Below are positions 55,365 through 64,000 of a stretch of DNA of 64,000 bases, piece by piece. Both the position numbers and the translations under genes were made by a program. The DNA comes from Montifringilla adamsi (taxonomy: Eukaryota > Chordata > Aves > Passeriformes > Passeridae): positions 1,290,207-1,354,206 of the forward strand of contig JAGGNK010012559.1 of assembly GCA_017590115.1 (NCBI GenBank). The letters run 5' to 3'. The number at the start of each line of letters is the position of its first letter. Position 1 is the first letter of the stretch. A model generated the notes under the pieces. That model had not been told where the DNA came from. It saw nothing but the letters and a program-made list of their open reading frames with translations, and did no database searches.

Positions 55365-55562
55365 TGGAATTGTGGAATGTCCTGAGAGGAAAGGGACCCA
55401 CAGGGATGATCAATCCCAAATCCAAACCCTGTCCAGACCCCCCACCAACCCCACCCTGGGCATCCCTGGAGCTCTGGCAGCCTCGGGGCCGTGCCCATTC
55501 CGTGGGGAGCCTGGGCAGTGCCAGCACCCTCTGGGGGAAGAACCTTGCCCTGATATTAGTAG
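55365..55562 (-). mobile_element. CR1 LINE fragment
   Basis: 'aaagggacccacagggatga', 'ggagctctggcagcctcgg', 'ggccgtgcccattccgtgg' and 'ctctgggggaagaacct' are antisense CR1 of the same subfamily as 13916-14045. Confidence 0.88.
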
Positions 55563-56659
55563 GAAAAGAGCAAAAAAAAACATTTTGGCTTGGCCTGAAA
55601 TTTTCCCAGGGCATTTGAAGTTCCTCTCACCCGCAGCCCCTGATGTGGCACCTCCATGGAAAGGACACAGGGAAGAGGTGCCCCATGCCCTGGTTCACAG
55701 CCAGGAAGAGAGTTCGGGGTTTGGATTTTTGGATCCCAATCCCCTCCTTCCCCGAGACTCCTCCTCCTCCATCTGGAGTGCACCCAGAAGACGTAAATTG
55801 TCCTTAACCCTCTCCAGATGCTGGATCAAAGGTGCAGAGGGAGCGCACAGGCTAAAGGCCAGCAAGGGAAACCAGATGTGAAACTCAGGTGCCAGAGGCA
55901 GCCTGGCCTTGGGTGATGGGATCTGTAGCCTGGATGCACCACTGTGAGCAGGAATTCCAGGGGAAAAAATGGATTCCTTCCCTGTGGGGCCTGAGATGCC
56001 ATGTCAGCACAATTTGCTCTGCAGCTCAAACACAGCTCCAATATCCTGTTGCCACAGAAGAATGTTTCTCATACACATCTAAACCTTTTTTTTTTTTTTT
56101 TTTTTTTTTTTTTGGTTTTGTTCAGATCTGGAAGTTCAGTCTCAGGAGTGGGGCTGTGTTTGCTCTCCCAGCCCTCAGGTTTAGCTGGCTCCAGGAATTC
56201 CTCTCTGCACATGGATTTGAACCACAGGGATGGAGCTGCCAGCCTTGGAGCAGGCCAAGAAAAGGCTCCACTGGCTGGATCTCAGCTGGTCCTGGTGGGT
56301 TTTTTGTTCATCTGAGCTGGTTCCTGGTGCTGAGGGAGCAAGAAAGGCGTGGTGGGGCTGGGAGAGGAGATTTGTGCTCTAAGGAGGATCCCCTGCCTTT
56401 ATCAGCATGGTTGGCTTGGGCCAGGTAAGAGGCTTAAGGTGTGTAGGGAGAGAAATGTGAGGGAAAATGAGGTGATGGAGGGGCCTCCTGGGCTGGGCAG
56501 GGCCTCAGCCTTGGCTTGGCCTCATCTGGGAATGTCAGAGTGGGTGCAGACCCCAAAACTCCCCCCTGTCTCCCAAAATGTGCAGTGCTGGATTTTCACT
56601 GTGATTTCAGCCTTTTGTTTCTGCCTCAGTCCCACTGCATTCACAGCTCCTCATTCCAG
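55563..56659. other. Unique sequence with a poly-T run
   Basis: T28 lies at 56086-56113. Overlapping frames up to ~190 codons show no domain. No gene recognised. Confidence 0.45.
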
Positions 56660-56870
56660 GGAATCATCACAGGATCCTGGAATGGTTTGGATGGGGACCT
56701 GCAGCAGCTCCCTGGATTCCTCTGGGCTCTCTCCAGCAGCTCCAGGTGCTGCTGGTGTTGGAATTCCGAGCTCTGCAGGTGGGGAATTACCTGAGTGGGG
56801 CAGAGGGAAAGAATCCCCCTTTTCCCTCTGTCTGTGTTGCTGGAGGTGCAGCCCCAGCAGGATTTTATTG
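56660..56870 (-). mobile_element. CR1 LINE, internally deleted
   Basis: The 3' tail part 'tcacaggatcctggaatgg' is joined directly to the more 5' part 'gctctctccagcagctccag' and 'ttggaattccgagctctgc', which lie hundreds of bp apart in the 39.6-kb copy. The middle has been lost. Confidence 0.82.
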
Positions 56871-57177
56871 GATTTCTGTCCCCTCAGAATGGGATTTGTT
56901 TCATTGGAGAATGCCCAGGTTTCAGGAGCAGAGAGAGAATTTTCTGCTGCCCTCAGGCTCCCTGTGCCTGATGCTCCAGTGGGATCCAGGAGCCTGCCCA
57001 GGCTGGATGATTTTGATGTGAGCTGGGTAGATTTAATTATAATTCAATTTATTTAAAGATTTATTTAGATGCCCAACTGAGAGCCCTTTGCGAGGACAAG
57101 TTCTTCCTTGGAGTGTGGCAAATATGGAATATTCCATATTGGAATATGGCATTTTGCAAAGCCAATACCTGCAATTT

Positions 57178-57178
<1 letters not shown>

Positions 57179-57225
<47 letters not shown>
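57179..57225. repeat. (TA)n microsatellite
   Basis: About 20 TA dinucleotides, able to form cruciforms. Confidence 0.92.
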
Positions 57226-57227
<2 letters not shown>

Positions 57228-58424
57228 GTATGGTTGCCCTGATGGAGCACTCTGTAGATTAGTGGGAAATGCACTTATCAGCTCTTGAGGAGCTGCCACT
57301 TCTCAGCCCAGCTGTTTTTCAATTAAACAGAAATCTGAAGTGCAGCTGTTCATTCCAAAGGCACTTCTTTCCTTCCCTGCAGAACGCAGCATTTTCCATT
57401 CTCCACTGGGCCTGGAGCTCAGTGCAAAAAGGAAATTTTCTATGAAATCCCATTTGAATTCTTATCTAATTTTGAAACAAATGGTACAGCTGAAGGTGAG
57501 CTGAGTTTGGGAACTGTTAGCAAAGGTCAGGTGAGGTTTTTGTGACGGGGAGAGGATTTATTTTATTTGCTTTAAAAATCTTTTACTGCTTTAAAAAGGA
57601 AAAAAAAAAAAGAAAGCATGGTTTTATGTGTTCAGCTGTGCCTTGATTTGAGGCTTTCCAAAAGCTTGAAGGGCCAGCAGTTTTACAGGGCTTGTTTGGA
57701 GGGTCTGGGAGTAAATCAGGAATTCCTGTGGTGGCAAAACCCATGGAACTGATTGTTCAGGAGGACGGAATTCCGTGGTTCAGCCCCAAATATTATCCCA
57801 CTGACCCTAAATGACATGAGCTACTGGAATGGAGGCTCCCGTTCGCTGCTGGGGAGCAGGAGTGCATTTGGAGGGGATTTTTTTTTGGCCACCAGTGCTG
57901 TTCCAAGCACTTGTTGATGTTGGCTCTTTGCTGGAGTGCCAAAATCCCTGCTCTGAGGTGGAGCTGGGGTGTCCCCACCCTTTGTGACCAACCCATCAGG
58001 TTTCCTTCCTTGCTGCTCCTTGTCCCTTCCCAAACATGCTGGAGGAATTCCCATTCCCTCTCTGACACTCCTGCTGGGACAGAGGCTCAGACAAGCCCTG
58101 CAAGTGCTGGGAAAGCACAAACAACCCCTGGGCACCTCCATTTCCTGCTCCTTGGGGCAATATTCCATATTTCTGGGAGATGAGCAAATTCCCACTTGAT
58201 GGGCTCCAAATATCCAAGTGTTCCAGAGAAATCCCTCATTAAAACATTTAAAGTCTTGGCATTTTCTTCTGCTGGGCAGCTGGAGGTGGGACAAGAGGAA
58301 ATGGCCACCAGGGGAGGGTGGGGTTGGATAAAAGGAAAATTTCTTACGCAAAGCTTTGGGATATTCACCTCAGAGCAGTGCTGGAGTCACCATTCCTGGA
58401 AATGTTCCAAATCCAAGCAGATGT
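57226..58424. other. Quiet sequence
   Basis: About 1.2 kb unique; frames of 90-176 codons on both strands at 57793-58368 show no domain. Confidence 0.4.
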
Positions 58425-58518
58425 GGCACTTGGAGATGTGGTTTAGTGGCATGGTGGGATTCAGCAAAGGTTGGACTTGATGTTCTTGGAGTTCTTTCCA
58501 ACACTGACAATTCCATGG
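58425..58518 (+). mobile_element. CR1 LINE 3' end
   Basis: 'gatgtggcacttggagatg', 'gtttagtggcatggtggg', 'aggttggacttgatgttctt' and 'ctttccaacac' give the sense CR1 3' order. Confidence 0.9.
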
Positions 58519-59137
58519 TGGTTTTTGCAGTAAATCCAAGTGGATGGAGCGGGGTTTATTTGAGATCCCCCTGGGCTGTGCAGACACCCCTGGACTAAGA
58601 ATAATAAACCAAGAAAACAGCAATTTTCACCTTTTGGTGCAGAATCACCCCAAAACACTGAGAGTTGCACTGATTCTTTTTACTGGGATGATGGAAAACC
58701 GTCAGCAAGGTCTTGACCTGGTTTGACTTCGGATATTTGCTCGATATTCAAAACAAATCCAGCATGTCCCAGGTGTGTTTGAGCTGGTTTTGTGCTGTTC
58801 CAGGATGGAGCATTCCAGCTTTAGGGCAGAACCTGGAAGCAGAACCCAGGGAGTTTGAATCCGTAGTAATTAGAAATGATTTGTGGATTCCTGGTGGGAA
58901 AGCCGTGAGCAGACGAGTGGGGTGTGTTGGCAGGGACCTGGAAAAAATGAGTCAGACTTCAGGCACAGTGGCCTTGCCATGTCTGGCTCCTGCTGAAATC
59001 CCATGGGTGAATGAAACCTCCACTCTGTGGTTTGTTGATTTTCCAAAATGATTTCCTGGATGGTTCCAGGTCCCCCCACTGCTATTCCTCACTGGAAGAT
59101 GCAGGGGGGTTTATACCAAGACCTTGTTAGAGAGGTT
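58519..59137. other. Quiet sequence
   Basis: Unique; nothing recognised. Confidence 0.4.
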
Positions 59138-59253
59138 TGGGCTCTCACAGGGTGCTCAGAACAGCTGTGGATGCCCCTGGATCCCTGGAAGTATCCACGG
59201 CCAGGCTGGACACGGGGGCTTGGAACAGCCTGGGACAGTGGGAGGTGGCCCTG
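59138..59253 (+). mobile_element. CR1 LINE, left half, split by an LTR
   Basis: 'cagaacagctgtggatgccc', 'ctggatccctggaagtatcc' and 'ctgggacagtgggaggtgg' is sense CR1. It stops at 'ccctg' where the LTR enters and resumes at 59945. Confidence 0.93.
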
Positions 59254-59944
59254 TGGCGTGGTTTGAACAAACAGGTGTCTGCTAAGGAAGGCAGGAGCCT
59301 CCCTTGATATAAAGAATGCAAACCCTCTCCCTCTGAATTATTATAATTTTGAAATTAAGGGTTCTAAGGTAAAGATATGGGAATAGGAATAACAGTTCTT
59401 TATTAGGGAAATTAAAAATACAAATGCAATAGTACAGAACAAAGCACTGCCAGAGTCAGAGCAGGCGCTGAGCCCTGTGGGTCAGGGTGGTGGCACAGTC
59501 CCATCCCATGGGGGCTCAGCCCTCCTGCAGTGCCAGCTGTGCTTCTGCTGGAGCAGGGATCCTGCACAAGGCTGGAGTTTTCCTCTGAAGCTCCAGGGCT
59601 GCTGTGGATGGGCCTGCTCTTCCTCTGGGAATGCAGGGCAGGAGAAAGCTGCTCCTCTGGGAATGCAGTGGGCAAAGGCTGCTGTGCTGTTCCAGGCTCA
59701 GATTGTATCCAGGTAGGAATGCTTGGCTCCTGCCCTGGGCGGAGCATCTCCCAGTGGGATGCTGGAATTTGATCAGCCCTGCAGGGACACTCAGTGGCCA
59801 TGAACAGCAGAGATCTCCTGGAGGGAGGATTGGCTGTGGGAGAGATAAAGAAACTGCCCAGAGAACAGCAGAGAACTGCCCAGCTCTGACAGCTGGGGAC
59901 AGAGCACACACCCCAGACACATCTTGCATTTCCAGCCCAAGACA
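59254..59944 (-). mobile_element. Solo LTR (family A), complete, 5-bp TSD, nested in CR1
   Basis: On the minus strand it begins 'tgtcttgggctggaaatgc' and ends 'gtttgttcaaaccacgcca' (TG...CA), 691 bp, with AATAAA in 'ccctaataaagaactgtt'. The target duplication 'ccctg' is at 59249-59253 and 59945-59949. CR1 halves lie on both sides, so the LTR is younger than the CR1. No internal genes. It is the reference copy for the truncated ones at 8360, 19297 and 48818. Confidence 0.93.
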
Positions 59945-60025
59945 CCCTGCCATGCCAGGGGTGGGCTGGGATGTGTTTTAGGGGCTCTCCCGAACCAAAC
60001 CATTCCATGATTCTGCGATTCCTTT
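59945..60025 (+). mobile_element. CR1 LINE, right half with 3' tail
   Basis: 'ccctgccatgccaggggtgg' then 'aaccaaaccattccatgatt' and 'ctgcgattc' completes the CR1 3' end interrupted by the LTR. Confidence 0.92.
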
Positions 60026-60752
60026 GCGTTATTCCCACATTTAGGTGCAGTGTGACCACCTGGAGATGAACATCTCCCTGCACACGGTGTCCCCTGTTCT
60101 GTCCCTGGAGAAATGCAGCAATTCCAGGGGCATGGATAATGTCAGTGCCCCAGGGACAAAAGGAGTGCCATCACCCATGCTGAGTAATAGAATTTGACAT
60201 AAAACTTCATTTTTACAGAACTAAGGAGCTCTAATTCCTGCGGTTTAGTAGATGTTCTAGGAAGATAGGGACTTTACCATTCTCATGTATTAACTGGAGT
60301 GTAAAAATTCTACACATTTGATCAAGTGAAGGTGTCTTGTATAGCTCTGTTGATCTTTCCTGTTATAGGCTAAATTTTTACTGGTACACTGATTAAGCAA
60401 GAACAGAATGGATTTTCTGGAGTAGTAATAGATAAACACAAAGTATCTAAACTTGAGACATTAGTTAAAGTTACTCAAACATTTGTTCTAGGATGGTTAA
60501 CTGGTAAATTTACAGTACTAAAAGCAAACAAAGCAAAACACAAACTTAATATTTGATGAACTTCATGTTTCACTAAAATTATTTTTAGGCAAGAGGTTCT
60601 TTTTTTCGAATTTTTGTTTTTGAATTTTTACTCTGTTACTGGTCCATGGCTTGGACACAGTGTTCCTGGCCTGGGAGTGCTGATTCTGGTGTTCTGGGCC
60701 AAGGAGGGCCAGGATTCCTTCGATTTAGCAGCACATTATCCCCAGCTCCCAG
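60026..60752. other. AT-richer unique sequence
   Basis: From about 60180 to 60640 composition shifts to AT-rich with no repeats I can name, ending at the family B LTR. It could be a degraded element interior, but I cannot support that. Confidence 0.35.
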
Positions 60753-61150
60753 TGATGCCTGGAGGGGCTCCCTAGAACAGAGGCTGGACAAGATTAAGAG
60801 AATCAAGTGTGTTTTTATTAAAGGCCTTCAACAGATACCCCTTGGGCAGCCAAAGCCTCCCAGAGGCTGCCCCCAAGATGGACAATGGGCATGAGTTTTT
60901 CAGACAATTATCAGTTTTACAGCTTCAGGTAATAAAGTCATTAACCCCCAGTTTGCTCCCCCCAATTCACTTTTGTTTACACTTTTTGGGGCCTGAGGCT
61001 GTAGGGTGTCCTTGAACCTCAGGCTTGGAGGAATTGTTTTATCTGACCAACATGTGAGGACAGTAACTGACACTGTATATGGAGTTTAGAGTTATACACT
61101 AATGCAGTACAGGATCTGAAAAATACAAAAGTTAAAATCCTAAGGTATCA
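60753..61150 (-). mobile_element. Solo LTR (family B, diverged), perfect 4-bp TSD
   Basis: Ends are 'tgatgcct' on the left and 'aggtatca' on the right, so on the minus strand it starts 'tgataccttaggattttaac'. AATAAA sits in 'cctttaataaaaacacac'. The duplication 'ccag' is at 60749-60752 and 61151-61154. It is 398 bp with 'ctagaacagaggctggac' matching the end of the other family B copies. Confidence 0.92.
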
Positions 61151-61954
61151 CCAGCAGTGACACGGGATGGAGGCAGCAGAATCTGCCTTCAGATTCCAGC
61201 TGGGACATTCCCCTGGATCACAGGAACACCAGAGCTGCCTCGGGCACTGCACCACCCATGGCTTAAAGGTGAAAATCCCAAGGTCTTATTCCTAAAGCAT
61301 CCAAAGCCGAGCTGTTCCCTGCAGCTGGGAGTGCTGAGGGCACGTCCTGAACACCAACGAGCTCAGCACTGTCTCCTTCCCCTCTCCTTTTGTGCAGCCC
61401 CAGCCTGCAGAGCCATTCCTGGCTGGAATCTCAGCTCATTAAACCTGCAGCTCTCTACTTTTTATTATTTTTTTTTAAGGAGAGAGGGAGGCAGAGGATT
61501 TGCTGGAGTTTATTTGACCTAGTTAAGGGGAATATCAGCTCGCCTCAGGCAGGTAATTAATTTGTCCACACTTCCCCCTGCTCGCGGCGTGGTGCCCGCT
61601 GCCAGGCTCTCCTGCAGGTGAGGATGAGGCTCCGCAGCTCCCAGAATTCCTGCCTGGATTTGCAGCTGCCGGCATCGAGAGGAGCGGCAGCAGGAGAGCT
61701 GCAGATGGTGCTGGTCGGGGGCCGCAGCAGCTGAGTGGGGATGATGGAAAGCTGCCCCTGCTGCTCTGCCTTTGGCAGGAGCTGCCGCTCCCTGGCACGT
61801 CCAGAGGGCTGCCAGGGCTGCATTCAAGGGTATTTCTGCCTCCAGAGGAAAATCCTGGCACATTCCTTCTGTGCTGCTCATTCCCAGCTCACAGGAGATC
61901 AGCCTGGGGTGAGCATCATGGGGATGGTCCCTGTCCCTGCTCCTGGGACAGGTT
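61151..61954. other. Unique sequence; possible conserved part
   Basis: The part 61535-61860 is GC-rich with retained CpGs ('gctcgcggcgtggtgccc') and could be conserved. Overlapping minus-strand frames (~90-120 codons) exist but have no recognisable domain. Confidence 0.3.
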
Positions 61955-62815
61955 ATTATCCCAAGGTGACACCAACCCCATCCCCTGCAACTTTCAAATT
62001 CCTTCTGTACTGCTCACCCCCAGCTCCCTGTTCCTGTTCCTGTCCCTGTCCCCATGGCCAGAACAGCTAACAAGGTGACACCAGCCTCATCCCCTTCTCC
62101 TTTCCAATTCTTCTTTGTTGCTGAGCCCCAGGTTCCTGTCCCCATGGGCAGGACAGGTGACACTGAGGTGACACCAACCTCATCCTCTGCTCCTTTCAAG
62201 CTCCTTCTGCGTTGCTCAGCCCCAGCTCCCTGTTCTGGAGTTTTTCCCCATGGCCAGGACAGGTGACACCAAGGTGACACCGAGGTGACACCAACCTCAT
62301 CCTCTGCTCCTTTCAAGCTCCTTGGGTGTTGCTCAGCCTAGAACCCTGTCCCCGTGAGCAGGACAGGTGACACAAGGAGACACCAACCTCATCCCGTGCT
62401 CCTTTCAAATTCCTTCTGTGTTGCTGAGCCCCAGGTTCCTGTCCCCATGGCCAGGACAGGTGACACCAAGGTGACACCGAGGTGACACCAACCCCGTCCT
62501 CTGCTCTTTTCCAATTCCTTCTGCACTGCTCATCCCCAGCTCACCCCCAGCTCCCTGTTCCTGTCCCTGTCCCCATGGCCAGAACAGATGACAAGGTGAC
62601 ACCAGCGTCATCTTCTGCTCCTTTCCAATTCTGTGTTGCTGAGCCCCAGGTTCCTGTCCCCATGGGCAGGACAGGTGACACTGAGGTGACACCAACCCCA
62701 TCCTCTGCTCCTTTCAAGCTCTTTCTGCATTGCTTGGCCCCAGCTCCCTGTTTCTGTCCCCATGGCCAGAACAGGTGACACAAGGCGACACTGAGGTGAC
62801 ACCAACACCACCCCT
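61955..62815. repeat. ~100-bp minisatellite, ~8 copies
   Basis: Each unit has 'catcctctgctcctttcaag', then 'ctccttctgcgttgctcagc', then 'cctgtccccatggccagg' and 'acaggtgacaccaaggtgac'. The inner 'ggtgacac' is further duplicated in some units. Frames of ~100 codons on both strands are repeat-derived. Confidence 0.93.
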
Positions 62816-63737
62816 GCTCCTGAGACACCAAGCCCCCTCCCCAGCCCCCAGAGCGGGGTGGTTTTGTCCCTGCTGGCCGTCCTGCTCAGGCTCTGTATTT
62901 TGGCAGCTCAGCCCTGCACCTTGGGGCTTCATTTTTAGCAAAGCATCGAACGAGGTGGGCACGGGGCCAAGCCACGGTGGCAGGGAGGTGACAGTCACCC
63001 TTCCAATGACAATCACTTTGTTTCAGGCTCAGAACTGAATTTGTGGAGCTCAGCTCAGGGGAGAAAAGGAGGATTTTTAATATTTAAGTCTCTGTTGTAG
63101 GAAATTCTTGGTTGCCCAAACTGATGTGGTTCTCACAGGTGTGGAATCATCAGTTCCCTGAATTTATTCATCCCCACTCTTCCCCCATCCCACTGGAACA
63201 GAGGGATGTTCAGCAAGTAAAAAAGTCCCTGAAGGGTTTTTTTAACCTGGAAATCCTGAACTGACAGAAAGACAAACCCCAAACTCTTGTCTGGTTTAAA
63301 TGGTAGCATTAAAAGAAAATAAAATAGAAACGTTCTTGGTGGTTGTGAGGACTTCTGAAAGAGAAGATCAAATTAATAAGAAATCATTAAGAGAGATAAA
63401 TAATATAAAACTGAAACTTCTGGGACCTGACCCAGCATGAGAAGATATTTTGTGACCTTTTTTCAATAATTTTTTTCATTGTTTGTTTTCCTAGATTTTC
63501 CCTGTTGCTGATGTTGGTTGTAGGGCTTTGAAAACAGACTAAAGGAAATGGAGATAACACCAAGAAAAAGTTAAGAAATCAAAAAAGAAAAAGAACAATT
63601 AGGGCACCACACCCTCAGCTAGGAGCAACATTCCTTGGTCAGCAGTTCGGGGCCTTTGTCCCACTTGAAATTATTTGAATTGCAGATTTTCTGCTACAAA
63701 TTGTCTGGAGAGCCAGAATCCCAAGAGAAAGAGAGAT
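62816..63737. other. Quiet sequence
   Basis: Unique; A-rich in 63300-63420 and 63540-63600. Nothing recognised. Confidence 0.4.
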
Positions 63738-63850
63738 CACAGAATCATGGAATGGTTTGCATTGGGATTAAAATCCCTTTTTGTGGATGGGCAGGGCCAC
63801 TTTTCACTGTTCCTGGCTGTTCCATCCAACCTGGCCTTGGACACCAATGA
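63738..63850 (-). mobile_element. CR1 LINE 3' end
   Basis: 'atcacagaatcatggaatgg' followed by 'ttgcattgggattaaaatcc' and 'caacctggccttggacacc' is antisense CR1. Confidence 0.9.
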
Positions 63851-63954
63851 TTTTTCCTGGTCATTCTAAGGAAGTGACCCTGGAGCTTCAGCTCCAGGAT
63901 AATGGGAATAAGGATATTTTTTTATCCCACCTCCCTGGAATTTAGCTGCTTTTT

Positions 63955-64000
63955 TTTGTTTGTTTGTTTGTTTGTTTTGTTTTGTTTTGTTTTAGTTTTT
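63955..64000. repeat. (TTTG)n / (TTTTG)n microsatellite
   Basis: 'tttgtttgtttgtttg' then 'ttttgttttgtttt' to the window edge. Confidence 0.9.

Noticed and set aside
60180..60640. Mitochondrial insertion (numt) or retroviral interior
   Set aside because: The AT shift is suggestive, but I could not match any mitochondrial gene order or retroviral domain.
1..64000. tRNA, rRNA or other structured RNA genes
   Set aside because: Scanned by eye for the tRNA B-box (ggttcgaatcc-type) and for rRNA-like conserved segments; none found. A covariance-model search would be decisive.

Overview
This window is vertebrate nuclear DNA, almost certainly from a bird and probably a songbird. The evidence is about fifteen CR1 LINE 3' ends, with the typical avian end (ccttccaaccc followed by attctatgattc-type tails), and several solo LTRs of types I associate with passerine genomes. 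No protein-coding gene could be identified. Nearly all open reading frames are chance frames in GC-rich, stop-poor or tandemly repeated DNA. There is no sign of prokaryotic organisation, CRISPR, tRNA or rRNA.

The dominant feature is tandem repetition. I count about 30 minisatellite or duplication arrays with units from about 15 bp to 966 bp. By summing my intervals they cover roughly a fifth of the window. The largest are at 12190-13230 (24-bp units), 33595-34435, 35670-36810, 44085-45535 (18-bp units) and 52640-53885 (21-bp units). Two larger tandem duplications stand out: a 966-bp pair (9997-11928) that looks identical, and a 714-bp pair (43615-45042) whose few differences lie near one end.

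Layout: 1-8.3 kb is tandem arrays and quiet sequence with CR1 fragments. 8.3-20 kb is rich in LTRs and CR1, with the 966-bp duplication and a 1-kb minisatellite. 20-24 kb holds a possible conserved non-coding block and four minisatellites. 24.9-27.4 kb is the only promoter-like part: two CpG islands flank about 1 kb of repeat-free sequence, with two candidate splice donors on the + strand. 28.4-39.3 kb is a chain of arrays, including a 33-G run. 39.5-64 kb mixes CR1, LTRs and more arrays.

Mobile elements show readable history. Three LTRs of one family (15429-15889, 41026-41475, 60753-61150) each have perfect 4-bp target-site duplications. A fourth LTR, from another family (59254-59944), sits inside a CR1 copy with a 5-bp duplication. 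A further LTR (9843-10261) also splits a CR1. If a gene is present, the best guess is a 5' end around 25-27 kb reading rightwards into a long intron; this is inference only. I found no convincing new biological system. The most checkable oddities are the exact 966-bp duplication, a perfect 27-bp inverted repeat 1.06 kb apart, an 18-bp perfect hairpin, and the density of minisatellites, several with homopolymer runs beside them.
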